Source: Xenophilus azovorans DSM 13620 (lineage in GTDB: Bacteria; Pseudomonadota; Gammaproteobacteria; Burkholderiales; Burkholderiaceae_C). From it: a stretch of 64,000 nucleotides of DNA. Shown here one piece after another: positions 37,815 through 47,923 of the stretch (position 1 is the stretch's first letter; each line of letters starts with the position of its first letter). The position numbers and the translations under genes were made by a program. The stretch covers positions 34,886 to 98,885 of the forward strand of contig NZ_JQKD01000024.1 in the NCBI RefSeq assembly GCF_000745855.1. The letters run 5' to 3'. Below the pieces are notes generated by a model. That model had not been told where the DNA came from. It saw only the letters and a list, made by a program, of their open reading frames with translations, and did no database searches.

Positions 37815-38282
37815 ATGTCCCCTGTCCGCTCCCCGACTCTCCCCCGCCTCGCCCTGCTCGCCGCGCTGCTGACGCCGCTGGCGGCCCTGGCCCAGCAACC
37901 CCAGATGGACCTGCCGCGGGTGCGCATCGCCGCCGGCATGTACCAGATCGACGCCCAGGTGGCGGCGACACCGCAGCAGCGCCAGGTCGGCCTGATGTTC
38001 CGGCAGGAGATGCCGGCCTCCGAAGGCATGATCTTCGTGTTCGAGGAGCGCTCGCCGCAGTGCTTCTGGATGAAGAACACGCTGATCCCCCTGTCCGCCG
38101 CCTTCGTGGCCGACGACGGGCGTATCGTCAACATCGAGGACATGCAGCCGCAGTCCACCAACAACCACTGCTCCAGGGAGCCGGTGCGCTACGTGCTGGA
38201 GATGAACCAGGGCTGGTTCGCCAAGAAGAACATCAAGCCGGGCTTCCGGCTGGCCGCGCCCTTCTTCGACAAGGCGCGCTGA
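37815..38282 (+). CDS. DUF192 exported protein
   Basis: 155 residues with a signal peptide to about residue 26 (PLAALAQQ). The DUF192 fold is clear: [24 protein letters not shown], then [27 protein letters not shown] and [18 protein letters not shown]. The family is periplasmic and of unknown biochemical role. It lies between two terminators, so it is a single-gene unit. Confidence 0.9.
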   Translation: MSPVRSPTLPRLALLAALLTPLAALAQQPQMDLPRVRIAAGMYQIDAQVAATPQQRQVGLMFRQEMPASEGMIFVFEERSPQCFWMKNTLIPLSAAFVADDGRIVNIEDMQPQSTNNHCSREPVRYVLEMNQGWFAKKNIKPGFRLAAPFFDKAR

Positions 38283-38300
38283 GGCGCGGACGCCCCCACG

Positions 38301-38329
38301 AAAAAAGGCCGGTCATCGACCGGCCTTTT
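38301..38329. terminator. Bidirectional terminator, DUF192 gene / sodB
   Basis: AAAAAA, GGCCGGTC (38307-38314), a three-base loop, GACCGGCC (38318-38325), TTTT. It can end transcription from both convergent genes. Confidence 0.9.
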
Positions 38330-38354
38330 CGCATGGGCAGGCGCCGAAGCGCGA

Positions 38355-38936
38355 TCAGCCGAAGTTCTTCGCGGCGAAGTCCCAGTTGACCAGCTTGGCC
38401 AGGAAGGTCTCGACGAACTTCGGGCGCAGGTTGCGGTAGTCGATGTAGTAGGCGTGCTCCCACACGTCGACCGTCAGCAGCGCCTTGTCGTCGGTGGTCA
38501 GCGGCGTGCCGGCGGCGCCGGTGTTGACGATGTCCACGCTGCCATCGGGCTTCTTGACCAGCCAGGTCCAGCCGGAGCCGAAGTTGCCGACCGCCGACTT
38601 GACGAAGGCTTCCTTGAAGGCGTCGTAGCTGCCCCACTTGGCGTCGATGGCCTTGGCCAGCGCGCCGGCGGGCGTGCCGCCGCCCTGGGGCTTCATGCAG
38701 TTCCAGAAGAAGGTGTGGTTCCAGATCTGCGCCGAGTTGTTGTAGATGCCGCCGCTGGACTTCTTGACGATGTCCTCCAGCGCCATGTTCTCGAACTCGG
38801 TGCCCTTCTGCAGGTTGTTGAGGTTGGTGACGTAGGCGGCATGGTGCTTGCCGTAGTGGTATTCGAGCGTCTCCTTCGAATACTCGGGGGCCAGGGCATC
38901 CATGGCGTACGGCAGAGGGGGCAGGACGTGTTCCAT
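38355..38936 (-). CDS. sodB: Superoxide dismutase, iron type
   Basis: 193 residues (E. coli SodB 193). Metal ligands H27, H74, D157 and H161 are in place ([34 protein letters not shown]). The context [13 protein letters not shown] and AVGNFGSGW fits the Fe-type. It removes superoxide in the cytoplasm. It follows xseA on the same strand by 47 bases, an order also found in other Burkholderiales. Confidence 0.96.
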   Translation of the reverse strand: MEHVLPPLPYAMDALAPEYSKETLEYHYGKHHAAYVTNLNNLQKGTEFENMALEDIVKKSSGGIYNNSAQIWNHTFFWNCMKPQGGGTPAGALAKAIDAKWGSYDAFKEAFVKSAVGNFGSGWTWLVKKPDGSVDIVNTGAAGTPLTTDDKALLTVDVWEHAYYIDYRNLRPKFVETFLAKLVNWDFAAKNFG

Positions 38937-38971
38937 CGTTGTGCTCTCGTGGGGTGGGTTGAAGGAAGAAC

Positions 38972-38984
38972 GAATCAATGATTC
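38972..38984. promoter_or_regulatory. Perfect dyad upstream of sodB
   Basis: GAATCAATGATTC is a perfect palindrome around one central A, overlapping the last base of the xseA stop and 36 bases before the sodB start. It could be an operator for sodB. It does not match a Fur box. Confidence 0.35.
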
Positions 38985-40318
38985 TAGGAAGGATTGAATG
39001 ACCCGGCGTCGGACGCAGGCGCGATGTCCGTCGGCGGCAGCGCACCGCGCACCTCTTCCACGCGCAGGCCGGCCTCGCCGTCCGCCAGGCGCGCGTGCAC
39101 CCGCTGGCCGGCCTGCAACTGGCCGCTGCGCGTGAGGGCGCGGCCCTGGTCGTCGGTGAGCCATGCGTAGCCGCGCTCCAGCACCAGCGCCGGGTCCAGC
39201 AGCTGCAGGTGGCGTTCGGCGCGGGCCAGCGCATCGCGACGGCGGCCGAGGTCCGAGGCGAAGGCCCGGGCGAGGTCGTGCTGCAGCGCCTGCGCCTGCT
39301 GCGACAGGCGCGCCATCCGCGCCGCCACGCCATGGTGCATGCGCTGCCCCAGATGGCCCAGCAGCAGGCGCTGACGCGCGGCTGCGCCGGAGGGCCGGCC
39401 CAGCCGCGCGGCGGCGATGTCCAGCCGCTGCGCCTGCGCGTCGAGGCGCGCCGTCACGGCGCGATGCAGGCGCTCCTGCGCGTCGTCCAGCGCGGCCAAC
39501 CATTGCGCACGCGGCAGCGACACCATCTCCGCCGCCGCGGTGGGCGTGGGCGCGCGCAGGTCGGCGCAGAAGTCGGCCAGCGTGACGTCCGTTTCGTGGC
39601 CGACGCCGACGATGACGGGCACCGGGCTGGCCGCCACCGCCCTGGCCAGGGCCTCGTCGTTGAAGGCCCACAGGTCCTCGATGGAGCCGCCGCCGCGCAC
39701 CAGCAGGATGACGTCGACCGGCGGCGTCAAGGCCGCAAGGCGGCGCAGCCCCTCGATCAATTCCGCCGGCGCACCGGCGCCCTGCACCGCTGCCGGCGCC
39801 AGCACCACGGGGATGTGCGGCACGCGGCGCCCGAGCGCCGTCGCGACGTCGTGCAGCGCCGCCGCGCCCAGGGACGTGACCAGACCGATGCGCCTCGGCA
39901 CGGGCGGGATCGGCCGCTTGCGCGCTGCATCGAAGAGGCCCTCGGCCTCCAGGCGCGCGCGGCGGCGCAGGAACTCCTCGAACAGCGCGCCCTGCCCCGC
40001 GCGGCGCAGGCTTTCCACCACCAACTGCAGATCGCCGCGCGGCTCGTAGACGGCCAGGCGGCCGCGCACTTCCACCCGGTCGCCCTCGGCCGGGTCGAAG
40101 TCCAGCAGCCCCGCCGCGCGCCGGAACATGGCGCAGCGCAACTGGCCCGCGGCGTCCTTCAGCGCGAAGTAGCAGTGTCCGCTCGCCGCCCGGGAGAAGC
40201 CGGAGATCTCGCCTTCCACCGCGACCGGATTGAAGCGGGCGGCCAGCGCGTCGGCCACGGCCCGGCACAGCGCGCCCACCGCCCACACGCGGGGTGCCGC
40301 GGCGCGGCCTTCATCCAT
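38984..40318 (-). CDS. xseA: Exodeoxyribonuclease VII large subunit
   Basis: 444 residues. The N-terminal OB fold at 1-105 ([31 protein letters not shown]) and the catalytic core from about 120 ([68 protein letters not shown] shown by its motifs GGGSIEDL and GHETD) fit the family. Start MDEGRAAAP at 40318 was preferred over a longer frame. It works with XseB, not encoded here, on single-stranded DNA. Confidence 0.94.
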   Translation of the reverse strand: MDEGRAAAPRVWAVGALCRAVADALAARFNPVAVEGEISGFSRAASGHCYFALKDAAGQLRCAMFRRAAGLLDFDPAEGDRVEVRGRLAVYEPRGDLQLVVESLRRAGQGALFEEFLRRRARLEAEGLFDAARKRPIPPVPRRIGLVTSLGAAALHDVATALGRRVPHIPVVLAPAAVQGAGAPAELIEGLRRLAALTPPVDVILLVRGGGSIEDLWAFNDEALARAVAASPVPVIVGVGHETDVTLADFCADLRAPTPTAAAEMVSLPRAQWLAALDDAQERLHRAVTARLDAQAQRLDIAAARLGRPSGAAARQRLLLGHLGQRMHHGVAARMARLSQQAQALQHDLARAFASDLGRRRDALARAERHLQLLDPALVLERGYAWLTDDQGRALTRSGQLQAGQRVHARLADGEAGLRVEEVRGALPPTDIAPASDAGSFNPS

Positions 40319-40633
40319 GACGCAGCCCTTCCGGCGCCGCCCGGTCGTCCACATGGCACCGCAGCCGCGATGCACGGGGCACCCGACGCACCGCACGGCC
40401 GCACGACGTCGTGCAAGCCGTTGATTCAAAAGAGAAAACCACTGCCCAAAAATCGTTCGATCTGTTGCAGGCCCCGGCCGATGCGGCCTGCGGACGGTTG
40501 CCAACGGGGTTAGTCACAAAGTTGTCCACAGAATCTGTGAGCGAAGTCCGACAGCTTGCCGGCCGCATTTCACGCTCGAGGGCTCGGTCATAATCGCCGC
40601 CATTTCGCGGGGCCCCGGGCCCGGAGGAACCTC
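40319..40633. other. Divergent intergenic region, xseA / exbB
   Basis: 315 bases without a supported gene. It contains TTGTCCACA (40522-40530), one base from a DnaA box, next to a CACAGAATCTGTG inverted repeat, and CATAAT (40589-40594), a possible -10 for exbB. No properly spaced -35 was found. Confidence 0.4.
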
Positions 40634-41272
40634 TTGCTTTCGATCATAGTTGCCGCAGGTTGGCCGATCTGGCCGCTGCTCCTGTGCTCCGTGCTGGCCC
40701 TCGCGCTGGTCATCGAGCGCTTCGTGAGCCTGAAGACCGCCAAGGTCCTGCCCCCCAAGTTGCTGGACGAGGCCATCGCCGCATCGCAGGGCGGCGTACC
40801 CGGCCCGGACGTGGTGACGCGCCTGGAGCAGAGCTCGGCCCTCGGCGAGGTGCTGGCCGCGGGCTTCCGCACCATGAACACCCATCCGCGCAGTACCGAG
40901 GAAGACGTGCGCGTGGCCATGGAGGCCAGGGGCCGCGCCGTGGCGCACAAGCTGGAGCGCTACCTGCCCGCGCTGGCCACCATCGCCTCGGCCGCCCCGC
41001 TGCTGGGCCTGCTGGGCACGGTGATCGGCATGATCGAGATCTTCGGCTCGCAGTCGCCCGCCAGCGGCGGCGTGGGCAGCGGCAACCCGGCGCAACTGGC
41101 GCACGGCATCTCGGTCGCGCTCTACAACACGGCCTTCGGCCTGATCATCGCCATCCCGGCGCTGATCTTCTGGCGCTACTTCCGCACCCGCGTGGACGAG
41201 TACCTGCTGAACCTGGAACTGGCGGGCGAGCGCTTCGCCCGCCACCTGGCCACGCTGCGCAGCGGCAAGTGA
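40634..41272 (+). CDS. exbB: ExbB/TolQ-family proton-channel protein
   Basis: 212 residues from a TTG at 40634, chosen because GGAGG lies six bases upstream and the first membrane segment (IIVAAGWPIWPLLLCSVLALALVIERF) starts there. Two more helices surround ATIASAAPLLGLLGTVIGMIEIF and ISVALYNTAFGLIIAIPALIFW. With ExbD it forms the motor energising outer-membrane transport. It leads the exbBD-lpxK-trm112-kdsB-adk series. Confidence 0.92.
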   Translation: MLSIIVAAGWPIWPLLLCSVLALALVIERFVSLKTAKVLPPKLLDEAIAASQGGVPGPDVVTRLEQSSALGEVLAAGFRTMNTHPRSTEEDVRVAMEARGRAVAHKLERYLPALATIASAAPLLGLLGTVIGMIEIFGSQSPASGGVGSGNPAQLAHGISVALYNTAFGLIIAIPALIFWRYFRTRVDEYLLNLELAGERFARHLATLRSGK

Positions 41273-41303
41273 GCCGCGCCGCCGCCGCACCGAAAGCCCC
41301 GCG

Positions 41304-41738
41304 ATGAGCCGCATGCACTTCCGCCACGGCAGCGACGAGGAGCCGGAGATCAACCTGATCCCCTTCATCGACGTGCTGCTGGTGATCCTCATCTTCCTGA
41401 TGCTGTCGACCACCTACAGCAAGTTCACCGAGATGGAAGTGCGCCTGCCGGTGGCCGACGCCGAACCGCAGCGCGACCGGCCACGCGAGATCGTCGTGGC
41501 GGTGGGCGCCGACGGCCGCTTCGCGGTGGGCAAGACGGTGCTGCCCGAGCGCAGCGTCGACGCCGTCACCGCCGCGCTGCAGGCCGCCGCGGGCGACCGG
41601 CGCGACGGTGTCGTCGTCATCAGCGCCGACGCCGCCGCCGCCCACCAGTCGGTGATCACCGTGATGGAGGCCGCACGCCGCAGCGGCCTGATGCAGATCA
41701 CCTTCGCCACCCAGCCCACCGCGCAGGCCGCGCGCTGA
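41304..41738 (+). CDS. exbD: ExbD/TolR-family motor protein
   Basis: 144 residues. The N-terminal segment EPEINLIPFIDVLLVILIFL contains the conserved membrane aspartate (FID) used in proton flow, followed by a periplasmic domain with the usual swapped-strand region (AHQSVITVMEAARRSGLMQITFATQP). It partners ExbB, encoded 31 bases upstream. No tonB is nearby. Confidence 0.93.
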   Translation: MSRMHFRHGSDEEPEINLIPFIDVLLVILIFLMLSTTYSKFTEMEVRLPVADAEPQRDRPREIVVAVGADGRFAVGKTVLPERSVDAVTAALQAAAGDRRDGVVVISADAAAAHQSVITVMEAARRSGLMQITFATQPTAQAAR

Positions 41739-41760
41739 GCCCGCGCGTCCGGAGCAGCCC

Positions 41761-42738
41761 ATGGGCCTGCAGCGCGCCTGGACCCGCCGCGGCCCGCTGG
41801 CCTGCCTGCTGTGGCCGCTCTCGCTGCCGTTCGGCCTGCTGGCCGCGCTGCGCCGCGCCGCCTACGCGCGCGGCTGGCTGCGCTCGCAGCGGGTGGCCGT
41901 GCCGGTGGTGGTGGTCGGCAACGTGGTGGCCGGCGGCGCGGGCAAGACGCCGGTGGTCATCGCCGTCGTACGCCACCTGCAGTCGCGCGGCTGGCGCGTG
42001 GGCGTGGTCTCGCGCGGCCACGGGCGCCGCACCGACGACGGCCGGCCCGTCATCGCAACGAGCGACCCGCGCGACGTCGGCGACGAGCCCTTGCTGATCC
42101 ACCAGGCCACCGGCGCACCCATGCAGGTCGACCGCGACCGCGTCGCTGCCGCCCGCACCCTGCTCGCGCGCGAGCCCGGACTGCAGCTGATCGTCAGCGA
42201 CGACGGCCTGCAGCACCTGGCCCTGCAGCGCGACGTGGAGATCTGCGTCTTCGACGACCGCGGCATCGGCAACGGCTGGCTGCTGCCGGCGGGGCCGCTG
42301 CGCGAGCCCTGGCCGCGCCGCTGCGACATCGTGGTCCACACCGGGCGGCAGCCCGCCTTCGCCGGCTTCCACGCGCCGCGCCGGCTGGACGACCACGCCA
42401 TCGGCCGCGAGGGCCGGCGCGTCCCGCTGGCCGACCTCGCCGGGCAGGGCGGCATCGTGGCCGTCGCCGGCATCGCGCAGCCGCAGCGCTTCTTCGAGAT
42501 GCTGGCCGAGCGCGGCGTGCGGCCGCACGCATGCATCGCGCTGCCCGACCACCACGACTTCGACGGCTGGCAGCCGCCCACTCACACCATCCTGCTGTGC
42601 ACGGAGAAGGACGCCGCCAAGCTCCGGCGCGTGGCACCGGACGCGCTGGCCGTGCCGCTGCTGCTCGCGCCCGAGCCCGGCTTCTTCTCCGCGCTGGACG
42701 CCCAACTATCATCCCGGCATGGACACCAAGCTGCTTGA
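41761..42738 (+). CDS. lpxK: Tetraacyldisaccharide 4'-kinase
   Basis: 325 residues. It phosphorylates the lipid A disaccharide at the inner membrane. A membrane-associated N-terminus ([18 protein letters not shown]) precedes the P-loop [14 protein letters not shown] near residue 53, VSRGHGRR near 84, and [10 protein letters not shown] near 140. It overlaps the next small gene by 20 bases. Confidence 0.95.
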   Translation: MGLQRAWTRRGPLACLLWPLSLPFGLLAALRRAAYARGWLRSQRVAVPVVVVGNVVAGGAGKTPVVIAVVRHLQSRGWRVGVVSRGHGRRTDDGRPVIATSDPRDVGDEPLLIHQATGAPMQVDRDRVAAARTLLAREPGLQLIVSDDGLQHLALQRDVEICVFDDRGIGNGWLLPAGPLREPWPRRCDIVVHTGRQPAFAGFHAPRRLDDHAIGREGRRVPLADLAGQGGIVAVAGIAQPQRFFEMLAERGVRPHACIALPDHHDFDGWQPPTHTILLCTEKDAAKLRRVAPDALAVPLLLAPEPGFFSALDAQLSSRHGHQAA

Positions 42739-42901
42739 ACTGCTGGTCTGCCCCGTCACCAAGGGCCCGCTGACCTGGGACGCCGAGAAGCAGGAACTGG
42801 CCTCGCGCAGCGCGCGGCTGGCCTACCCGGTGCGCGACGGCATCCCCATCCTGCTCGAGACCGAAGCCCGGCCGATGACCGACGAAGAACTGGGCCTGTG
42901 A
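42719..42901 (+). CDS. Trm112-family zinc-ribbon-like protein
   Basis: 60 residues: [21 protein letters not shown], then [18 protein letters not shown]. Bacterial Trm112 relatives (YcaR type) often sit between lpxK and kdsB, as here. Only one cysteine remains, so zinc binding is doubtful. Related proteins support methyltransferases; the partner here is unknown. It starts inside lpxK. Confidence 0.9.
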   Translation: MDTKLLELLVCPVTKGPLTWDAEKQELASRSARLAYPVRDGIPILLETEARPMTDEELGL

Positions 42902-42940
42902 ACGCAGCGCACACGAAGTGGCAAGCGTAGAGACCATGTC

Positions 42941-43702
42941 ATGAGCTTCGTCGTCCTGATCCCCGCGCGGCTGGCCTCCACGCGCCTGCCCGACAAGCCG
43001 CTGGCCGACATCGGCGGCCTGCCGATGGTGGTGCGGGTGGCGCAGCGCGCGGCGCTGTCCGGCGCGCAGCGCGTTGTCGTCGCCGCCGACGACGAGCGCA
43101 TCGTGCAGGCCTGCGCGGCGCACGGCGTGCAGGCGCTGCTCACCCGCCAGGACCATCCCAGCGGCAGCGACCGGCTGGCCGAGGCCTGCGCCCTGCTCGC
43201 GCTGCCCGACGACGCCATCGTCGTCAACGTGCAGGGCGACGAGCCGCTGATCGACCCGGCCCTGATCGACGCCGTGGCCGACGCCCTGGCGCGCCGGCCC
43301 GAGGCGGCGATGAGCACCGCCGTGCACGCGATCGACAGCCTGGACGACTACCTGAACCCGAACGTCGTGAAGGCCGTGACGGACGACGCCGGCATGGCGC
43401 TGTACTTCAGCCGCGCGCCCATCCCCTGGCCGCGCGATCTCGCCGCCTCGGGCACCCCCACCGGGCTGCCCTCGCCCCCGCCGCTGCGGCACATCGGCAT
43501 CTACGGCTACCGCGCCGGCTTCGTGCGGCAGTTCCCCCGACTGGCGCCTTCGCCGCTGGAACGGCTGGAGTCGCTGGAACAGTTGCGCGCCCTCTGGCAC
43601 GGCCACCGCATCGCCGTGCACGTCAGCGCCGCCGCGCCCGGCCCGGGCGTCGATACGCCAGCCGACCTGGAGCGCGTGCGCGCCCTGCTGGCGGGCGCCT
43701 GA
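42941..43702 (+). CDS. kdsB: 3-deoxy-manno-octulosonate cytidylyltransferase
   Basis: 253 residues. It activates Kdo as CMP-Kdo for lipopolysaccharide. Marks: [22 protein letters not shown] at the N-terminus, SGSDRLAEA near 72, [16 protein letters not shown] near 95, [12 protein letters not shown] near 155 and [11 protein letters not shown] near 186. It fits the LPS genes beside it. A short GC hairpin without T-tail follows the stop. Confidence 0.96.
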   Translation: MSFVVLIPARLASTRLPDKPLADIGGLPMVVRVAQRAALSGAQRVVVAADDERIVQACAAHGVQALLTRQDHPSGSDRLAEACALLALPDDAIVVNVQGDEPLIDPALIDAVADALARRPEAAMSTAVHAIDSLDDYLNPNVVKAVTDDAGMALYFSRAPIPWPRDLAASGTPTGLPSPPPLRHIGIYGYRAGFVRQFPRLAPSPLERLESLEQLRALWHGHRIAVHVSAAAPGPGVDTPADLERVRALLAGA

Positions 43703-43733
43703 ACGGCCCTGCAAGCGGGCCGTCAGCCCGTGA

Positions 43734-44492
<759 letters not shown>

Positions 44493-44536
44493 GCCTGTCC
44501 CCTTCCCACCGGCCTGCAGCCGGCGGCGCGAAGACG

Positions 44537-44571
44537 AAGCCACTCCCCCGCGGGGCAGTGGCTTTTCTTTT
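44537..44571 (+). terminator. Rho-independent terminator after adk
   Basis: AGCCACT (44538-44544) pairs with AGTGGCT (44557-44563); an inner CCCCG/CGGGG pair strengthens the stem. TTTTCTTTT follows. It also lies just past the end of the convergent asparaginase gene. Confidence 0.88.
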
Positions 44572-44587
44572 GCCGCATCGGGCCGGC

Positions 44588-45571
44588 TCAGCCGGCCTGC
44601 ATCAGCGAGAGCATCAGCGCGATGCGCGCCTTCACCGGCGGCAGATCGACCGCCTCCGGCAATGCCTCTGCGCCCGACGCCAGCACGCGGCCGAAGGGGC
44701 AGCGCGTCGTGCGCACCACGGTCACGCCCGCCGCCTGCGCCCGCTGCGCCGCCGATTCGAGGTCCCGGTGCAGCGTCGCGTTGCCGGTGCCGGCCAGCAC
44801 GAGGCCCTGCACGCCGACGGCAGGGTCCTGCGCGCGTTCACGCAGCAGCGCATCCACCAGCCGTCCGCCGGCGCCGGCGTGACTGAGCACGATCTCCACG
44901 CGCGGCCACGGCGCCTGCTCGGCGATGCGCTGCAGGAGCGCCGGCGCCGCCGGCGGCGATGCCGGCCAGCCCTGCGCCAGCGTCACGCGGCCTTCCTCGA
45001 TCACGCCCAGCGGCCCGAGGTCGCCGGAGGAGAAGGCGTCGAGCCGGTAGGGGTGCACCTTCTGCACCGCCTGAGCGCCGTGGATCGTCCCCGCGCACAC
45101 CGCGAGCACGCCCGCCGCTCCCGGGGTGGCCGCGACGCCGATCGCATCGCGCAGGTTCTGCGGCCCGTCGGGCGCAAGCGAAGTCGCCGGGCGCATCGCG
45201 CAGGTCAGCACCAGCGGCCGCCGCGGCGCCAGCACGCTGTGCAGGAAGAAGGCCGTCTCCTCCAGCGTGTCGGTGCCATGCGTGACGACGATGCCGGCCA
45301 CGTCCTGCGCGAGCCAGTGCGCGCAGCGCAGCGCCAGCGCGCGCCAGACCCCGGCATCCATGTCCTTGCTGTCGATGTTGGCCACCTGCTCGGCCTGCAG
45401 GGCCACGCCCGGCACCTCGATGCCGGCCAGCAGCTCGTCCACGCCGACCTCGCCGGCGCGGTAGCCGAGGTTGTCGCCCTGCACGGCGGCCCGGCCGGCG
45501 ATGGTGCCGCCAGTGCCCAGCACGACGACCTTCGCCGGCCCCGGCGGTGATGCGATGCACTTGTCAATCAT
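44588..45571 (-). CDS. L-asparaginase
   Basis: 327 residues from ATG 45571. Both catalytic threonine motifs are present: GTGGTIAG (T23) and [12 protein letters not shown] (T100, D101), plus [16 protein letters not shown]. No signal peptide is seen, so it is probably the cytoplasmic type. It hydrolyses asparagine to aspartate and ammonia. Its start lies seven bases from the first of two SOS boxes shared with divergent lexA, so LexA may repress it. Confidence 0.92.
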   Translation of the reverse strand: MIDKCIASPPGPAKVVVLGTGGTIAGRAAVQGDNLGYRAGEVGVDELLAGIEVPGVALQAEQVANIDSKDMDAGVWRALALRCAHWLAQDVAGIVVTHGTDTLEETAFFLHSVLAPRRPLVLTCAMRPATSLAPDGPQNLRDAIGVAATPGAAGVLAVCAGTIHGAQAVQKVHPYRLDAFSSGDLGPLGVIEEGRVTLAQGWPASPPAAPALLQRIAEQAPWPRVEIVLSHAGAGGRLVDALLRERAQDPAVGVQGLVLAGTGNATLHRDLESAAQRAQAAGVTVVRTTRCPFGRVLASGAEALPEAVDLPPVKARIALMLSLMQAG

Positions 45572-45577
45572 GAGAAA

Positions 45578-45593
45578 CTGGTTAAAAATACAG
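45578..45593. promoter_or_regulatory. SOS (LexA) box 1
   Basis: CTGGTTAAAAATACAG: CTG, exactly ten A/T-rich bases, CAG. It sits 66 bases before lexA and 7 bases upstream of the asparaginase start codon. Confidence 0.85.
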
Positions 45594-45596
45594 TTA

Positions 45597-45612
45597 CTGG
45601 ATGCACAATCAG
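45597..45612. promoter_or_regulatory. SOS (LexA) box 2
   Basis: CTGGATGCACAATCAG: again CTG-N10-CAG, with its CTG 19 bases after that of box 1. The core is less A/T-rich, so it is probably the weaker of a tandem autoregulatory pair. Confidence 0.7.
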
Positions 45613-45658
45613 TGTCCGGCCTGCCCCGGTCATCCGCGTTCTTGCAAGGAGTCGTCCG

Positions 45659-46351
45659 ATGCTCAACCTGCCCGCCTCGCCCTTCGCCGTCAAGCTTACC
45701 GCCCGGCAACAGCAGATCCTGGACCTGATCCGCAGCGTCATGGCGCGCACCGGCGCGCCGCCCACGCGTGCCGAGATCGCCGCCGAACTGGGCTTCAAGT
45801 CCGCCAACGCGGCCGAGGAGCACCTGCAGGCGCTGGCGCGCAAGGGCGTCATCGAGCTGGTCAGCGGCACCTCGCGCGGCATCCGCCTGAAGGGCGATGC
45901 GCTGCGCGCCCTGGGCGAGTCGCGCACGAGCCAGATGTCGCTGGCCCTGCCTGGCATCGCTCAGCTCGCGCTGCCGCTCATCGGCCGCGTCGCGGCCGGC
46001 TCGCCCATCCTGGCGCAGGAGCACGTCGACCAGACCTACTACGTCGAGAACACCCTGTTCCAGCACAAGCCCGACTACCTGCTCAAGGTGCGCGGCATGT
46101 CGATGCGCGACGCCGGCATCATGGACGGCGACCTGCTCGCCGTGCAGGCCACCAGGGAGGCGCGCAACGGCCAGATCATCGTGGCGCGCCTGGGCGAGGA
46201 AGTCACGGTCAAGCGGCTCAAGCGCACCCGCGACGCGATCGAGCTGCACGCCGAGAACCCCGACTACCCCACCATCGTGGTGCAGCCCGGCGAGCCCTTC
46301 GAGATCGAGGGCCTGGCCGTCGGCCTGATCCGCAACACGATGCTGATGTAG
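45659..46351 (+). CDS. lexA: LexA repressor
   Basis: 230 residues. DNA-binding domain at 1-80 ([36 protein letters not shown]). The self-cleavage bond is A113-G114 (RVAAGSPIL), and the catalytic pair is S148 (RGMSMRD) and K185 (VTVKRL). It represses SOS genes until RecA triggers cleavage. Two SOS boxes upstream indicate autoregulation. Confidence 0.97.
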   Translation: MLNLPASPFAVKLTARQQQILDLIRSVMARTGAPPTRAEIAAELGFKSANAAEEHLQALARKGVIELVSGTSRGIRLKGDALRALGESRTSQMSLALPGIAQLALPLIGRVAAGSPILAQEHVDQTYYVENTLFQHKPDYLLKVRGMSMRDAGIMDGDLLAVQATREARNGQIIVARLGEEVTVKRLKRTRDAIELHAENPDYPTIVVQPGEPFEIEGLAVGLIRNTMLM

Positions 46352-46474
46352 CACCCGCACCGATTCCGGGCCGTGCCAGGTGGCGGGCGTATGGCTGCTC
46401 TTGCAGGCCATCACCCTGGCGCGGCCTTCCACCGACGAATCCTGCCTGTGTTCAACCTTCCCTCAGGAGTTCAC

Positions 46475-46798
46475 ATGGGAATCGCATTGCTCACCCTGGC
46501 CGACCTGTTCGTGCCCTTCCAGTCCATCGCCGGCCGCTGGATGGAGAGCCGGCACCGCCGCCGCCACGCGCTGCGCTACGTGGCCGTGCGGCCGGCCTGC
46601 GGCCTGCACGGCAGCGCCGTGGCGCAGCAGGCCCTCCGGCCGGCCAGGCCGCTCAAGATCACCCGGCTGGTCGAACGCGGCCAGCAAGGCCGCCCGGCCG
46701 CAGGCGGCGTGGTCATCTCCGGCCGCATGGACGAGGTCTGCGCCGAGCTGGAGCGGCTGGCCGCGCTGGAGGCAGCCGGGTCGCCGCTCACGCACTGA
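46475..46798 (+). CDS. Conserved-looking protein of unknown function
   Basis: 107 residues, with AGGAG six bases before ATG 46475. Basic in the middle (ESRHRRRHALRYVAVRP), ending in a helix-prone segment (ISGRMDEVCAELERLAALEAAG). No signal peptide or known motif. It follows lexA on the same strand by 123 bases and could be SOS-regulated only by read-through. I do not recognise it. Confidence 0.65.
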   Translation: MGIALLTLADLFVPFQSIAGRWMESRHRRRHALRYVAVRPACGLHGSAVAQQALRPARPLKITRLVERGQQGRPAAGGVVISGRMDEVCAELERLAALEAAGSPLTH

Positions 46799-46915
46799 CG
46801 CCGGCAGCTGGGGCGCCCGCACTAAGGCGGCGCGCCGGCACCACGCCCTTCCAAGGGCACTCTGGAGCCCCGGCGGCCCCGATGCGCGGGCATGCGCAAG
46901 GCACAATGGAAACCC

Positions 46916-47923
46916 ATGAACATTGTGATCCTTGACGACTACCAGGACGCGGTGCGCAAGCTGCGATGCGCCTCCAAGCTCGACGCCTACGCAGCCAAGG
47001 TCTACACCAACACGGTCAAGGGGATCGGCCAGCTCTCGGTGCGCCTGAAGGACGCCGACGTGATCGTGCTGGTCCGCGAGCGCACGCAGATCACGCGCCA
47101 ACTGGTGGAAAAGCTGCCCCGCCTGCGACTGATCTCGCAGACCGGCCGCGCCGGCGCGCACATCGACGTCAACGCCTGCACCGAGTTCGGCGTGGCGGTG
47201 GCCGAGGGCTCCGGCTCGCCGCAGGCCCCGGCCGAGCTGACCTGGGCGCTGATCATGGCGGCCATGCGCCGCCTGCCGCAGTACATCAGCAACCTCAAGC
47301 ACGGGGCATGGCAGCAGTCGGGGCTGAAGTCGGCCTCCATGCCGCCCAACTTCGGGCTGGGCATGGTGCTCAAGGGCAAGACGCTGGGCGTCTGGGGCTA
47401 CGGGCGCATCGGCCAGCTGGTGGCGCGCTACGGGCAGGCCTTCGGCATGCAGGTCATCGTCTGGGGCCGCGAGGCGAGCTGCGAGCGCGCCCGCTCCGAC
47501 GGCTTCCAGATCGCACCCAGCCGCGAGGCGCTGTTCGAGAACGCGGACGTGCTGTCGGTGCACCTGCGCCTGGCCGAGGACACGCGCGGCATCGTCCGGC
47601 TGGAGGACCTGATGCGCATGAAGCCGACGGCCCTGTTCGTCAACACCTCGCGCGCCGAACTGGTCGAGGCCGACGCCCTGCTGGCGGCGCTCAACCGCGG
47701 CCGACCGGGCATGGCGGCGGTGGACGTGTTCGAGAGCGAGCCGCCGCTGCAGGGCCACGCGCTGCTGCGCCTGGAGAACTGCATCTGCACGCCGCACATT
47801 GGCTACGTGGAGCAGGAAAGCTACGAGATGTACTTCGGCCAGGCCTTCGACAACGTGGTCAGCTTCATCAAGGGCAATCCCACCAACATCGTCAATCCCG
47901 GCGCGCTGCAGGTCCGCCGGTGA
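46916..47923 (+). CDS. D-2-hydroxyacid dehydrogenase family protein
   Basis: 335 residues. NAD-binding GVWGYGRIGQLVARYG near 155. Catalytic set: R in FVNTSRAELV near 245, E in FESEPP near 272, H in CTPHIGYVEQ near 292. The family reduces 2-keto acids or oxidises D-2-hydroxyacids. Its stop overlaps the GTG of the MFS gene, so the exporter may handle a related metabolite. Confidence 0.92.
   Translation: MNIVILDDYQDAVRKLRCASKLDAYAAKVYTNTVKGIGQLSVRLKDADVIVLVRERTQITRQLVEKLPRLRLISQTGRAGAHIDVNACTEFGVAVAEGSGSPQAPAELTWALIMAAMRRLPQYISNLKHGAWQQSGLKSASMPPNFGLGMVLKGKTLGVWGYGRIGQLVARYGQAFGMQVIVWGREASCERARSDGFQIAPSREALFENADVLSVHLRLAEDTRGIVRLEDLMRMKPTALFVNTSRAELVEADALLAALNRGRPGMAAVDVFESEPPLQGHALLRLENCICTPHIGYVEQESYEMYFGQAFDNVVSFIKGNPTNIVNPGALQVRR

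Noticed and set aside
40522..40530. DnaA-box-like TTGTCCACA before exbB, possible origin
   Set aside because: A single near-match without a cluster, DnaA/DnaN/ParAB genes or an AT-rich unwinding region.
43703..43723. Terminator after kdsB (ACGGCCC..GGGCCGT)
   Set aside because: A good stem but no T-tract; recorded only as a hairpin in the kdsB entry.
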